From Oligoflexia bacterium (lineage in GTDB: Bacteria > Bdellovibrionota > Bdellovibrionia > JABDDW01): DNA of 64,000 bases. A program made the translations under genes and the position numbers. The notes beneath the pieces were generated by a model, which had not been told where the DNA came from, made no database searches, and saw only the letters and a program-made list of their open reading frames with translations. Location: positions 313,501-377,500 of the forward strand of contig JADJXN010000001.1 of assembly GCA_016715815.1 (NCBI GenBank), in the 5' to 3' direction. How positions within the stretch are numbered: position 1 is the stretch's first letter; every line of letters begins with the position of its first letter. Below are positions 1-8,980 of the stretch, one piece after another.

Positions 1-821
1 TGACTTAGCGGATCTTTGTACTGGCACTGGCCCTGATCTCTTTGCCAGATTTGTTGTTTGATATACGCTGGAATATATCTACTATGTTTTATTGCTCTTG
101 AGTTTTCAGAATTATCACTTTTACTTCCAGCTGCCGGCAGCGCTTTGCGTTGCAATTTTGTAGGCTGTTTATTTACAAGATCTAACTTCTTTAAAGCTTG
201 ATCTGCAAGCTTAGTTATTAATTCCTGGTAATTAAAATTCGGGTTTTTATGGCTCATCAGAGATTTTAACTTATCAAGCTTTGCTTTTAAACTTTCATCA
301 ATAACAACTTTTAACTCGTACTTTTGCTCATCAAAAGAATTTAACTGGCCTATAGGTCTGAGCTTTTCTTTTGGTAATAAATCAGGGTTTAAATTAATTA
401 GCTCTTTTTGAACCTCACGAGTTGATTTGTTTTCTAATTTTTGAATTAAATCTAACTTATCTGCCTTATTAGTTATGCTTTTGGTTTGTGCATTAGGACT
501 CGGGCTTATCTGCTTTTTAAAAAAGCCTTGTACTTGGCTAGCTGTAGTTAAATTAATACTGCCCTTTAAAATTTTAGCTTCTACTTCGGGTAAATCTCGT
601 AGTAAACGCATAGCCTCAACGCGTCTAAAAGCTGCACTATGGCTGTATTTTAACTCATGCACACAATATTCAAATAAGCTAGGGTAGCTGATTTTTAAAT
701 ACAACCTGCGACGATCTACTTCACGCAAGTGGTGAAGCACCTCCAGAGTTTTATGAGTTTCTTCTTTAACGAGAAGCTTTGTTTTATTAAGAAGCTCTAT
801 GTTTGAAAGTTTAGCTATCAT
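1..821 (-). CDS. HNH endonuclease family protein, 3' end cut by window edge
   Basis: Open from an ATG at 821 (minus) through the left edge of the window, so only the first 273 codons are visible. It begins MIAKLSNIELL and has a helical, charged N-terminal part (about 1-215). The final visible residues, RYIPAYIKQQIWQRDQGQCQ, are the entry of an HNH nuclease domain (basic helix, then the first Cys before the DP motif); the HNH residues themselves lie outside the window. A run of five G about 8 bases upstream of the ATG serves as ribosome-binding site. The same architecture is common in Bdellovibrio-type genomes, usually as stand-alone genes. Function is probably DNA cleavage, but whether for defence, mobility or repair is not visible. 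Confidence 0.75.
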   Translation of the reverse strand, partial: MIAKLSNIELLNKTKLLVKEETHKTLEVLHHLREVDRRRLYLKISYPSLFEYCVHELKYSHSAAFRRVEAMRLLRDLPEVEAKILKGSINLTTASQVQGFFKKQISPSPNAQTKSITNKADKLDLIQKLENKSTREVQKELINLNPDLLPKEKLRPIGQLNSFDEQKYELKVVIDESLKAKLDKLKSLMSHKNPNFNYQELITKLADQALKKLDLVNKQPTKLQRKALPAAGSKSDNSENSRAIKHSRYIPAYIKQQIWQRDQGQCQYKDPLS

Positions 822-1201
822 ATAAATATCCCCCTTCTTGTTTGAAGACTTTATAACATGGGTTTTTCACAGCAAGATTTTCAAAAGATCGAGATAAAAT
901 TTAAAATCACGATAAGCCACTTAAGCGGCCTATAAGCATACGATCAAAGTCAAAAATGCGTTTTTCGAAGACTGCGATAAAAAAGCCTTCAGCCAATAAG
1001 TTTTAAACGCACAAAAAACACGTCAAGAAAATTGTTTTAAAAAAATTTTAATTTTCTATAACTGAGGAGTTATGAAGATAAAAATTAGTAACACACCCGG
1101 TGAGTAGGGTTTGAAATGATTGACAAGATAATCCCAATTGTAGATTAGAATTGCAAAATTATTACTAAATTATTCACCTAAAAAATCCGAGATAAGCGTT
1201 G
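822..1201. other. Divergent intergenic region with candidate promoter
   Basis: This is a 380-base AT-rich gap between the minus-strand HNH gene and the plus-strand operon. A TTGACA box lies at 1120-1125 with TAGATT at 1141-1146 (15-base spacer), a possible sigma-70 promoter for the downstream operon. A short open frame, 1072-1107 (MKIKISNTPGE), has a good GAGGAG ribosome-binding site five bases upstream; it may be a leader peptide or chance. A near-palindrome, GCCACTTAAGCGGC, lies at about 917-930. No RNA gene is recognised. Confidence 0.4.
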
Positions 1202-2008
1202 ATGAACCATAAAGCTCACTGGACTTTTGTCCTTTTCATTTTGTGTTTTGGCAACTATGCGATAGCTGCTGCAAAAAAGCCAAGCGCACATAATATTAAA
1301 GAGCTAAGAAGAACCTATTCAACTGAAGTTGCAAATTGTAAAAAAAACGAGTGTGAAGATTTAGAAATTCTTGAACAGCTAAATTATTCTCTGGAAGAAC
1401 TGCAGTACTTATATGACAAAGCAGCCCTTCTGGCTGAGGAAAACTCCACCCTAAAAGAACAAGCAAAAACCATTAAAAAAAGTCAACCTGTAAGAGTGAG
1501 TAAAAAAAATCAGTGTCAAAAAAAGGAAATCCTAAATAGAAAAATGAAGGAGCTTGGAATAAATGAGAATGGAGATATTATCTTTTCAAAACGCCCTGTT
1601 TCCGGAACAAGTGGAAAGTGTTGGGCTAATAGCAGAAACAAAAAAAATGCTACAGTAGTATTGTGCGAATTTCCTTTAGCAGTAAACATTCTCACTCGTG
1701 GTGGGGAGGCTGATAAATTAACTGAAACCGGTTTGCAGTATATGTTTGATCTTAACGGGTGTGACCTTATTGCCGTTAAAAGAACCGAAGAAAACTCTAA
1801 ATTTAAGACAGAATCAGATTTAAGTTTAAAAACATGTGTTGAAGAGTGGAATAAGCGTGGCTCAGACGCACTTATGAGTAAAGAACAGGTCCAGATTATG
1901 GAAGAAACGATACAAGAGTGTTTTAAACATGAACTATTACCTGTAAATGCCATTGTTTTAAAGAATGTTAAAAGTAAGCCTAAACAAAAGTCTAATTCAG
2001 TAAGGTAA
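1202..2008 (+). CDS. Exported cysteine-rich protein of unknown function
   Basis: 268 residues. The N-terminus MNHKAHWTFVLFILCFGNYAIAA is a signal peptide, probably cleaved near AIA/AAK, so the protein should be periplasmic or secreted. The mature part has eight cysteines (an even number, compatible with disulfides). Residues 30-95 look helical or coiled coil and the tail is very basic. A TTG three bases upstream is in frame, but the ATG gives a normal signal peptide. It is first in a run with two small genes and a CpaF-type ATPase, suggesting a link to the envelope or a secretion apparatus. I do not recognise the family. Confidence 0.65.
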   Translation: MNHKAHWTFVLFILCFGNYAIAAAKKPSAHNIKELRRTYSTEVANCKKNECEDLEILEQLNYSLEELQYLYDKAALLAEENSTLKEQAKTIKKSQPVRVSKKNQCQKKEILNRKMKELGINENGDIIFSKRPVSGTSGKCWANSRNKKNATVVLCEFPLAVNILTRGGEADKLTETGLQYMFDLNGCDLIAVKRTEENSKFKTESDLSLKTCVEEWNKRGSDALMSKEQVQIMEETIQECFKHELLPVNAIVLKNVKSKPKQKSNSVR

Positions 2009-2056
2009 AGCTTTAAAAAAACTCATCTTAATCCGAATAAACCATAGAGGTGGAAA

Positions 2057-2338
2057 ATGGATTTTTTGTCAGGTGATTTAGATAGAGTTTTTACAGCTCT
2101 TTATGAGTTGGGAATGATTGAACCAATGCTTGGAAAAGACTGGTCAAAAATGTATGCCCAGGACCACAAAGTTTGGAAAGATGTGGGCGGAGCAATAAGA
2201 AAACTAAATAAAATGGCAAGTCTAAAAGAAATCAGAGGTTTTATTGAAACTCTCCCTCAACGTGTTGTTGAAGCATTGGTGATTGAAGTAGCAAGGGAAA
2301 TGGCAGAGTTTCATGAAAGAAAAGAGATGGTGCACTAA
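2057..2338 (+). CDS. Small helical protein of unknown function
   Basis: 93 residues, starting MDFLSGDLDRVFTALYELGM, with no signal peptide, membrane segment or known motif. The start is supported by AGAGGTGG a few bases upstream. It appears mostly helical, with amphipathic segments around 1-25 and 60-90. The stop codon directly abuts the ATG of the next gene, so it is translated in one operon with the cupredoxin-like protein and the CpaF ATPase. It could be a cytoplasmic partner of the ATPase; that is inference from position only. Confidence 0.6.
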   Translation: MDFLSGDLDRVFTALYELGMIEPMLGKDWSKMYAQDHKVWKDVGGAIRKLNKMASLKEIRGFIETLPQRVVEALVIEVAREMAEFHERKEMVH

Positions 2339-2833
2339 ATGAAAAGAGCAGGTCTTTACTTAGCCATTGTATTTTTATTTTTAGTTCAAATTGTCTATGC
2401 ATGGGAAGTAGATTTCTCTAGACGTCGCAAACCTTTGGCGACCACTGAAGCTCAAAGTGTGGAACCTAAGGCAATGGATTTTGTTGCAAAACCAAGGCGC
2501 ACAAAAATTACTGATAGACAAGAAGTTGTTATTTTAAATACGCAAAATGGTTTTGTTCCTTCAAATGTAAGACTTAAAAAGGGTGTGTATTACACAATTC
2601 ATGTTGTGAATGTTAATAAAGAAAATAAAAATGTAAGCTTTATGCTTGATGCATATAACCAACATCATTCCACTTATTATGGTGAAACAAAGACCTTCTA
2701 CCTTGATCCTGATAAAGAGGGAGTTTTTGAGTTTCAATGCCCAGAAACATCCTCTAGTGGCAAGCTTGTGGTTTATGGTCCAAAAACGCAGCCAGTTCAG
2801 GTGGAGCGTTCAACAGCAAATTCTGAGGAATAA
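2339..2833 (+). CDS. Exported protein with cupredoxin-like domain
   Basis: 164 residues. The N-terminus MKRAGLYLAIVFLFLVQIVYA is a signal peptide. Residues about 62-155 have the rhythm of a cupredoxin-like beta sandwich: NGFVPSNVRLKKGVYYTIHVVN, a middle strand, then a C-terminal FEFQCPETSSSGKLVVYGP. The Cys of a type-1 copper site is present, but the usual His and Met after it are not, so a normal blue-copper centre is unlikely. There are two consecutive His in NQHHST. It lies between a small gene (abutting) and cpaF (2-base gap). It may be a structural or metal-sensing envelope component. Confidence 0.6.
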   Translation: MKRAGLYLAIVFLFLVQIVYAWEVDFSRRRKPLATTEAQSVEPKAMDFVAKPRRTKITDRQEVVILNTQNGFVPSNVRLKKGVYYTIHVVNVNKENKNVSFMLDAYNQHHSTYYGETKTFYLDPDKEGVFEFQCPETSSSGKLVVYGPKTQPVQVERSTANSEE

Positions 2834-2835
2834 AA

Positions 2836-3909
2836 GTGAGCAGCGTTATTGAAGCAGCCATTCAAGGCTTTTTAGGGCCAATAATAGACTATCTTCAAGA
2901 TGCAAGTGTAAGTGAAATTCTAATTAACGGCCCTTCAGAAATATTTATTGAAAAAAAAGGAAAGCTTGAAAAAACTGATACTCAGTTTTTAGATGAAGAT
3001 GCCCTACAAGCAGCAGTAAAAAATATTGCACAAAGTGTAGGAAGAAGAATTAACCAAAATGAACCAACACTTGATGCCAGATTACCTGATGGTTCAAGAA
3101 TTCATGCTGTATTCCCACCTTGTAGTAGAGTTGGAACAGTAGTGAGTATTAGAAAATTTATGCAACAAAAAATAAGCTTTCCTGATTATATTAAGTGGGG
3201 AAGTATTAGCCTTGAAGCAGCCCAATTTTTAGATGTTTGCATGTTTTTAGGTAAAAATATTTTAGTTAGTGGGGGGACGGGCTCTGGAAAAACAACCCTT
3301 TTAAGTTTACTTTCTTCAAGGATTCCTAAAGGACAAAGAGTTATTTTAATTGAAGATGCAAGTGAATTAACTCTAGATTATGATCACGTTGTAAAATTTG
3401 AAACAAGACTGCCTGACCAAGAAGGTAAGGGTGAAGTTAAAATGAGAGATCTTCTAAAATCTTCTTTAAGACTGCGCCCTGATAGAATTATAGTTGGTGA
3501 AGTACGGGGATCTGAGGCAATTGAGCTCATAAATGCCATGAACACTGGTCATAATGGGTGTTTAGGCACCATACACGCCAACTCACCAGCTGATTCCTTG
3601 GTACGCCTTGAGACACTTGCCATGAGTGCTGAGGGTAAAATTTCTGAAGTAGCCATTAGACAACAAATTGCCTCAGCTATTCAAATTGTGGTGCAGATTT
3701 CACGCTTTCATGATGGCTTAAGACGAGTTACCCACATTAGTGAAGTGTGTGGGTTAAATTTAGATAAAACATATAATGTTATAGATATTTTTAAATCTTT
3801 AGTCAACGGGGATAACTTAAGTGTTTGTGGAAATGCGCCAAGCTTTATTACTGAAATAGAAGCCAGCAAAATTCCCTTCGGACGTGATAAGTTCTCAAAG
3901 GCTAGTTAA
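2836..3909 (+). CDS. cpaF: CpaF/TadA-type secretion ATPase
   Basis: 357 residues from a GTG start two bases after the previous stop. It is a type II/IV secretion superfamily ATPase. The N-terminal domain (1-120) carries the CpaF signature ILINGPSEIFIEKKGK. Walker A is GGTGSGKTT (146-154), the Walker-B/Asp-box region is LRPDRIIVGEVRG (213-225) and the His box is GCLGTIHANS (241-250). Family members drive Tad pilus assembly or related secretion. No TadB/TadC, RcpA or Flp pilin gene is adjacent, so this is an orphan copy with two exported or small partners. Its 3' end overlaps the convergent protease gene by 8 bases. Confidence 0.88.
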   Translation: MSSVIEAAIQGFLGPIIDYLQDASVSEILINGPSEIFIEKKGKLEKTDTQFLDEDALQAAVKNIAQSVGRRINQNEPTLDARLPDGSRIHAVFPPCSRVGTVVSIRKFMQQKISFPDYIKWGSISLEAAQFLDVCMFLGKNILVSGGTGSGKTTLLSLLSSRIPKGQRVILIEDASELTLDYDHVVKFETRLPDQEGKGEVKMRDLLKSSLRLRPDRIIVGEVRGSEAIELINAMNTGHNGCLGTIHANSPADSLVRLETLAMSAEGKISEVAIRQQIASAIQIVVQISRFHDGLRRVTHISEVCGLNLDKTYNVIDIFKSLVNGDNLSVCGNAPSFITEIEASKIPFGRDKFSKAS

Positions 3910-6055
3910 CAGTCCTTAAAATAGCCCTAACACATTGATTTAATTCTAAAGCTTTGTAAGCGTGGTCATCAGGTGTAATGGGCGCATTAAGCAAACTATC
4001 AAGTGATGGTGTCTCTGATTTATCTGCCGAAGTTTTAATATGTCTTTTTAAATCAACAATGTCTCTAGATTCGCGCATAGTTGAATGGGTTAATTTTCTA
4101 ATCTGAGCTCTTATGCGATCATAATTTTCAATACCAATGCTAGGTGCTTTAAAAAGCATAAAAGCTGTTTCTAGTGTCTTTTTAAGCTCATCATGATTTT
4201 TTAACTCGCTTAATTTTTTACTTAGTTCATCTAAAATGGGATCATTTTTTGTTAACTGATTTTTAAGGTTGGAAATAACAACGGCAAGGGCTTGGTTTTG
4301 TGCATTTTTACTTTTTAAAAGTTCATCAAGATAGGCTTTTTTAATTTGGCGCTGGGAAATAACATACTCAACATAATTAATAAATCTTGGGTTAAAACTT
4401 TCAAAGCCTAATTCAGAAATAAGATCTAAGGTAACTTTTTCCATTTTAGGGATATATGGCGCTACTTTTTCAAGATCTGTTTTAAGGGCCTTAAGTTTAA
4501 AATCAAATTGCTTTAAGGTTCTTGCTACATCTTCCTCTGGGTATCCGTTTTGTTTTGCAAGCTGTGGAAAATTTTGTATACGCATTTGATAAATTTCAGT
4601 TTCAGCTTCTAGTCTTTCTTTTTCAGACTTTAGCTGTTCTGTCAGTGCTACAAATCTTAAAAAGGGGTTTCTAAACTGAAGAATCTCAGGGTTTTGCGCA
4701 TAAAAAATTTGATTTAATACTCTAATGTTATCCCGTGGATGGGTTTTGCCATTAGTACTTATGATCATATTTTGCTCTTCAATTGTTGTGGAGGCTTTAG
4801 AGAGCTCAAGTTGAGCTTTAATAATATCTACTGCCTTTTTAGTCTCTGCTCTTAAAGTGGGCGCATTTTGTTCTAATCTCTGCTTTGCTGAAAGTTTAGT
4901 TAAACTTGAGCCACCACCGGTTTTAATATCAAACCTAACAGAGGTGTAAGGATCTTGAGCTGTGACACTTGTAAAATCTGCTGAAGTTTCAAACTCACGG
5001 CTAATAATATTAAATGCAATTTTTGTTTGCTCTAAAAGGTCCTCAACATTTGGTCTAAAAGAGCTACCAATATTTTTTGCCATTTCTGTGAAGAAAAACT
5101 TTGTATCTCTTGGGACTTCTAAAAAGCGCATCACATCTACAAGACTTATAATAAATTTTTGGGAAGATTGAATTAAAACCTGTGGGGGCAGGTTTTCCAT
5201 GGCCTGCTCTGCCTGGTTTTTAGCAAGTTTTAAAGCTTCTCTTGATGGAACGTGATAACTTTTTGCCAAAGATAAAGCCTCAGCTTTTTGTACGCCATAT
5301 CTTTCCTGCATATGTTCAGCAAGTTCTGACTCCAAACGGCTCATGAAATATTCATTAAATTCTCTCAAGACTTGTATTGTTCTTTCAGATACGGGGCGCC
5401 CTTCTTTTGGATGATGAGCCATGGCTAGTGTGATAACCCTATTAAAAAGCATATTTAGAGACATTTGCTTTAACATATGCTTTTGTAAAATATGTCCAAG
5501 CTCATGGGCAATAACGCCTTCAAGCTCGCCTCGGCTTACTTTTTCTAAAAGGCCATCAAAAATAACAAAAGAAACGGCATCTTTATTAGCCCCATACGTG
5601 TAGGCATTAATTGGTCCTTTAGCTCTAAAAATTTTTGCATTTTTAATTTGCTCTTCGCTAAAGCCGAGTTTGCGCATGACTTTTGCGACAGAAACAAAAA
5701 TATCAAGGCCTGTATCAGGGGTAATCAGAGTCATACCTTTTAAATTTTCAGCATCAGTAAGTCTAAGTCGTTCGTTTAAAGCAATTTCAATTAACTCTAA
5801 GGTCTGGGAAATAACGGGGTCATTAACCATGGTGTAATAAAGCTGCTTGTCTAGGTAGGTGGAAAGGTGGTCAATTTGTGCTTCATTAAATTTTTTATTT
5901 AAAAAAGGATCCTTCATAAGCTCAGAAAAAAGTGCGTCAGATTTTCTCTGTTTGATTTGTTCAACGGACTTAACATCTTGGTAAGGATTTTTAGCAAATG
6001 TAAGAATTGAAAAACTTGTAATCAAGATACCGAAAAAGGTGTTTATTTTAGACAT
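3902..6055 (-). CDS. Exported M48-family zinc metalloprotease with long helical C-terminus
   Basis: 717 residues from the ATG at 6055, which has AGGAG seven bases upstream; a longer in-frame reading to 6115 would bury the signal peptide MSKINTFFGILITSFSILTFA. The zinc motif HELGH is at 184-188 in GVIAHELGHILQKH, and a downstream EFETSADF is the probable third-ligand region. This is the core of M48 peptidases such as BepA/YfgC or Oma1, which act on outer-membrane proteins. The remaining 350 or so residues are charged helices or coiled coils without a recognised TPR. A full-consensus sigma-54 promoter lies just upstream. Likely periplasmic; the substrate is unknown. Confidence 0.8.
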   Translation of the reverse strand: MSKINTFFGILITSFSILTFAKNPYQDVKSVEQIKQRKSDALFSELMKDPFLNKKFNEAQIDHLSTYLDKQLYYTMVNDPVISQTLELIEIALNERLRLTDAENLKGMTLITPDTGLDIFVSVAKVMRKLGFSEEQIKNAKIFRAKGPINAYTYGANKDAVSFVIFDGLLEKVSRGELEGVIAHELGHILQKHMLKQMSLNMLFNRVITLAMAHHPKEGRPVSERTIQVLREFNEYFMSRLESELAEHMQERYGVQKAEALSLAKSYHVPSREALKLAKNQAEQAMENLPPQVLIQSSQKFIISLVDVMRFLEVPRDTKFFFTEMAKNIGSSFRPNVEDLLEQTKIAFNIISREFETSADFTSVTAQDPYTSVRFDIKTGGGSSLTKLSAKQRLEQNAPTLRAETKKAVDIIKAQLELSKASTTIEEQNMIISTNGKTHPRDNIRVLNQIFYAQNPEILQFRNPFLRFVALTEQLKSEKERLEAETEIYQMRIQNFPQLAKQNGYPEEDVARTLKQFDFKLKALKTDLEKVAPYIPKMEKVTLDLISELGFESFNPRFINYVEYVISQRQIKKAYLDELLKSKNAQNQALAVVISNLKNQLTKNDPILDELSKKLSELKNHDELKKTLETAFMLFKAPSIGIENYDRIRAQIRKLTHSTMRESRDIVDLKRHIKTSADKSETPSLDSLLNAPITPDDHAYKALELNQCVRAILRTVN

Positions 6056-6098
6056 CAAATTGCTCCTATAAGTTTTAGGCAAACTTATCAATACTTTT

Positions 6099-6114
6099 AG
6101 CAACTTAGGTGCCA
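6099..6114 (-). promoter_or_regulatory. Sigma-54 promoter of the M48 protease gene
   Basis: On the minus strand the sequence is TGGCACCTAAGTTGCT, an exact fit to the -24/-12 pattern TGGCAC-N5-TTGCW with the invariant GG and GC at the correct spacing. The predicted start is near 6088, about 30 bases before the ATG at 6055. rpoN is encoded at 37914 and an activator at 15788. Confidence 0.8.
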
Positions 6115-6164
6115 ATATCTGGTAGACAATAGGGCTGTTAATCTATAAAAAATGCCTAAAACCT

Positions 6165-7574
6165 ATGATAAATCAGGGAAGTTGTAAATTTACAAGCTGC
6201 TTAATGGCCTATTTGGAAAAGCAAGGTCTAACGACTTTGCCATTAATAGATGCTTTTGACTACCCTGAAGAGTATTTAAAAGATCCTCATAGTTGGATTT
6301 CACTAACTGAAGCAGAAAAATTTTTTGAAAAGGCTATTAAAATAACCGATGACTTACTGGTTGCACGACACTGTGGACTTTTAATTAAAAACCTCTCTGC
6401 TCTTGGTGCTTTGGATAATGTTTTTAAAATGATGACCGATGGCGCTCAAAGCTACTACTCACGTATTGATAGGTACTTAAGTTATTTTCTCGCTCCGCAG
6501 CCAATTTATAATGAATTAGAAAGAACTCCCTCTTTAGTTAAATTTGAATTTCCAATTGAGCGCGCTCAATTCCCAAATGTTTTTGATTTTCTAATTGCTA
6601 CCTTAGAGGTGTTACCTAAGTACACAGGTCATGGGGCTTCTCAAGTAAAGCTAAGCCAACTTAATATTGTAGAAATAAGTTGGGAAACTAAACAACAAAG
6701 CCTTTTTGAAGAAGGAACTGAGGGGCGAGTGCTAAACCCCAAACTTGTAGAGCAAATGAGCGTTTTACTACAAGATAGTGAGCGAAAAATTGAGGAATTA
6801 AAATTAGAAAATAAACGCCTGGCTGACAGATTAAAAGAACAAATCGGAACCCATAGTTTGGCGGTTTTAGCAGCCGGTGTAGCCCATGAGATTAATAATC
6901 CCCTTTCTTTTGTTACAAGTAATATTACTAGATTTAAAGAATATTTTGAGGTGCTTAAGCAAGTTGCTTCCCAAACGCCAAGTGAAAATTTTAAAAAGCA
7001 ATTTGATTTAGATTTTATTTTATCTGAAACACCTTTAATGCTTCAAGAAAGTCTTGAAGGTTTGCACCGGGTAAAAGAAATTGTTAGAGATCTTTCAGCA
7101 CTTGCTCACCCAGATCAAGGGCGCACTGAGCGAAAAATAAAGACAGATCTAAATGAGCTTTTAGAGAGTTCTGTAAAAGTAATTACTCAAAAAAATATGG
7201 GAAAAATTAAAATTAAAAAGCAGCTCAAACTTGGTGAGAAAGTAGCTCTTTACCCTGTAAGAATGAGCCAGGTTTTTGTGAACTTATTAAGCAATGCTGC
7301 TCAAGCTATAGAAGATAAGGGTGTAATAGAAGTTAAAACATGGGCTGAGAAAAATAATGCCATAATAGAAATTAAAGACTCAGGCCATGGAATGGATGAG
7401 GAAACTAAAAAAAATATTTTTACTCCATTTTTTACTACAAAAACTCAAGGGCAAGGAATGGGGCTTGGTTTAAGTATTGCCCAAAGTATTATTGAAATGC
7501 ATAAAGGAAAAATGAGTGTTAATAGTATGCCAGGGCAAGGAAGTATATTTACTATTGAACTACCAATAAATTAG
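6165..7574 (+). CDS. Soluble sensor histidine kinase
   Basis: 469 residues, no membrane segment, so cytoplasmic. Residues about 5-175 resemble the ligand-binding N-domain seen in some AraC regulators and kinases (conserved SWISLTEAEKFF and LGALDNVFKMM patterns); this is inference. A coiled coil (195-230) leads into the HisKA motif AAGVAHEINNPL with phospho-accepting His241. The ATPase domain has NLLSNAAQAI (N box), DSGHGMDEE (G1), FTPFFTTK (F box) and GMGLGLSIA (G2). No response regulator is adjacent, so it is an orphan kinase. It is divergent from the protease gene with 109 bases between starts and is followed closely by eno. The start lacks a clear Shine-Dalgarno. Confidence 0.88.
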   Translation: MINQGSCKFTSCLMAYLEKQGLTTLPLIDAFDYPEEYLKDPHSWISLTEAEKFFEKAIKITDDLLVARHCGLLIKNLSALGALDNVFKMMTDGAQSYYSRIDRYLSYFLAPQPIYNELERTPSLVKFEFPIERAQFPNVFDFLIATLEVLPKYTGHGASQVKLSQLNIVEISWETKQQSLFEEGTEGRVLNPKLVEQMSVLLQDSERKIEELKLENKRLADRLKEQIGTHSLAVLAAGVAHEINNPLSFVTSNITRFKEYFEVLKQVASQTPSENFKKQFDLDFILSETPLMLQESLEGLHRVKEIVRDLSALAHPDQGRTERKIKTDLNELLESSVKVITQKNMGKIKIKKQLKLGEKVALYPVRMSQVFVNLLSNAAQAIEDKGVIEVKTWAEKNNAIIEIKDSGHGMDEETKKNIFTPFFTTKTQGQGMGLGLSIAQSIIEMHKGKMSVNSMPGQGSIFTIELPIN

Positions 7575-7588
7575 AAAGGGCAGGGCAA

Positions 7589-8866
7589 GTGGCAAAAATA
7601 TTAAAAATTCATGGGCGAGAAATTTTAGACTCACGCGGAAACCCCACCGTAGAAGTTGATGTTTTACTTGATGACGGATCTTTGGGCCGTGCTGCTGTCC
7701 CATCAGGAGCCTCAACTGGAGCCCATGAAGCACTTGAAATGCGTGACGGTGATAAAAAGCGCTACCTTGGTAAAGGCGTTCAAAATGCTGTCATGAATGT
7801 GAATAAAAAAATTGCCCCAAAGCTTAAAGGCATGAAAGCTGATGACCAAGAGCTTATTGATAAAGCTATGCTTAAACTTGATGGCACAGCTAATAAGGCA
7901 GAGCTTGGAGCTAATGCCATTTTAGGGGTAAGTCTTGCTGTTATAAAAGCATTTAGTCAATCAGTGGGAAAACCACTTTATGAAGTGGCCCTTCAAAAAA
8001 AAGAATTTAAACTTCCAGTACCATTGATGAATATTTTAAATGGCGGAGCCCATGCCGATAACGGCCTTGATATTCAAGAATTCATGATTGCCCCGGTTTG
8101 TGGTGACAGATTTAGTGAAAGCTTAAGAGCTGGAGCTGAAATATTTCATACTCTAAAAGGGATTTTAAAAAAACAAGGTCTTTCAACAGGTATTGGTGAT
8201 GAAGGTGGTTTTGCACCAAAGCTTGGCTCAAACTTAAAAGCATTAGAGTTTGTGGCCGATGCCGTTGAAAAGGCGGGCTATAAGCTTGGTAAAGATGTCT
8301 TTTTAGCCTTAGATGTTGCTGCTACGGAGCTTTATAACCCTGAGACAAAAATGTATCGATGGGAGAGCCGCCAAATTGACCATGACGAGCTTGTTACAAT
8401 TTATAATAGTTGGTCCCAAAACTTCCCACTGGCCAGTATTGAAGATGGCTTAAGCGAGGACGATTGGGCGGGGTGGAAAAAATTAACTGCTAAAATAGGC
8501 AATCGGGTGCAACTTGTAGGGGATGATTTATTTGTCACAAACCCTGAGCGTATCAAAAAGGGTATTAAAGACGGTGTGGCTAATGCAGTTTTAATTAAGG
8601 TAAATCAAATAGGTACTTTAACGGAAACTTTTGAAGCCTGCCAAATTGCCCATAAAGCCAAGTACCACACAGTTATGTCCCATAGAAGCGGGGAAACTGA
8701 AGATGCCACGATTGCCGATTTGGCCGTGGCCACGGGTTCTGAGCAAATAAAAACAGGGTCATTATGTAGAGGGGAAAGAACTGCAAAATATAACCAGCTT
8801 TTACGCATTGAAGAAGAATTGGGAACAAGAGCCCACTTTTGGGGATTAGAGGCGTTTAAGAAATAA
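7589..8866 (+). CDS. eno: Enolase
   Basis: 425 residues, the standard length. It converts 2-phosphoglycerate to phosphoenolpyruvate in glycolysis and is often also part of the RNA degradosome. Seen: the N-terminal IHGREILDSRGNPTVEVDV, the metal and substrate region GDEGGFAP, SIEDGLSEDD, QLVGDDLFVTN and the C-terminal signature SHRSGETEDATIADLAV. The start is a GTG 14 bases after the kinase stop, with a purine-rich GAAAGGG upstream. Cotranscription with the kinase is likely. Confidence 0.98.
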   Translation: MAKILKIHGREILDSRGNPTVEVDVLLDDGSLGRAAVPSGASTGAHEALEMRDGDKKRYLGKGVQNAVMNVNKKIAPKLKGMKADDQELIDKAMLKLDGTANKAELGANAILGVSLAVIKAFSQSVGKPLYEVALQKKEFKLPVPLMNILNGGAHADNGLDIQEFMIAPVCGDRFSESLRAGAEIFHTLKGILKKQGLSTGIGDEGGFAPKLGSNLKALEFVADAVEKAGYKLGKDVFLALDVAATELYNPETKMYRWESRQIDHDELVTIYNSWSQNFPLASIEDGLSEDDWAGWKKLTAKIGNRVQLVGDDLFVTNPERIKKGIKDGVANAVLIKVNQIGTLTETFEACQIAHKAKYHTVMSHRSGETEDATIADLAVATGSEQIKTGSLCRGERTAKYNQLLRIEEELGTRAHFWGLEAFKK

Positions 8867-8964
8867 TGGGGTCAATGTGGCTAACAATTTACGGCACTTT
8901 AAGCTAAATTGGAGCGTTCTGCCCACTAAAACCCCAGGTCTTTAAGGCATATAGCTAAATTTGG

Positions 8965-8980
8965 TGGCACATACATTGCT
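8965..8980 (+). promoter_or_regulatory. Sigma-54 promoter of outer-membrane protein gene
   Basis: TGGCACATACATTGCT matches the -24/-12 consensus TGGCAC-N5-TTGCW exactly. The GG is at 8966-8967 and the GC at 8978-8979. The expected transcript start is near 8991, 44 bases before the ATG at 9035. Upstream, an AGCTAAATT word occurs at about 8904 and 8953 and might be part of an activator site (speculative). Confidence 0.8.

Noticed and set aside
1516..1953. 145-codon open frame antisense to the first exported protein
   Set aside because: No ribosome-binding site, Ser/Phe-rich composition typical of a reverse-strand shadow, and the sense frame has a signal peptide and operon context.
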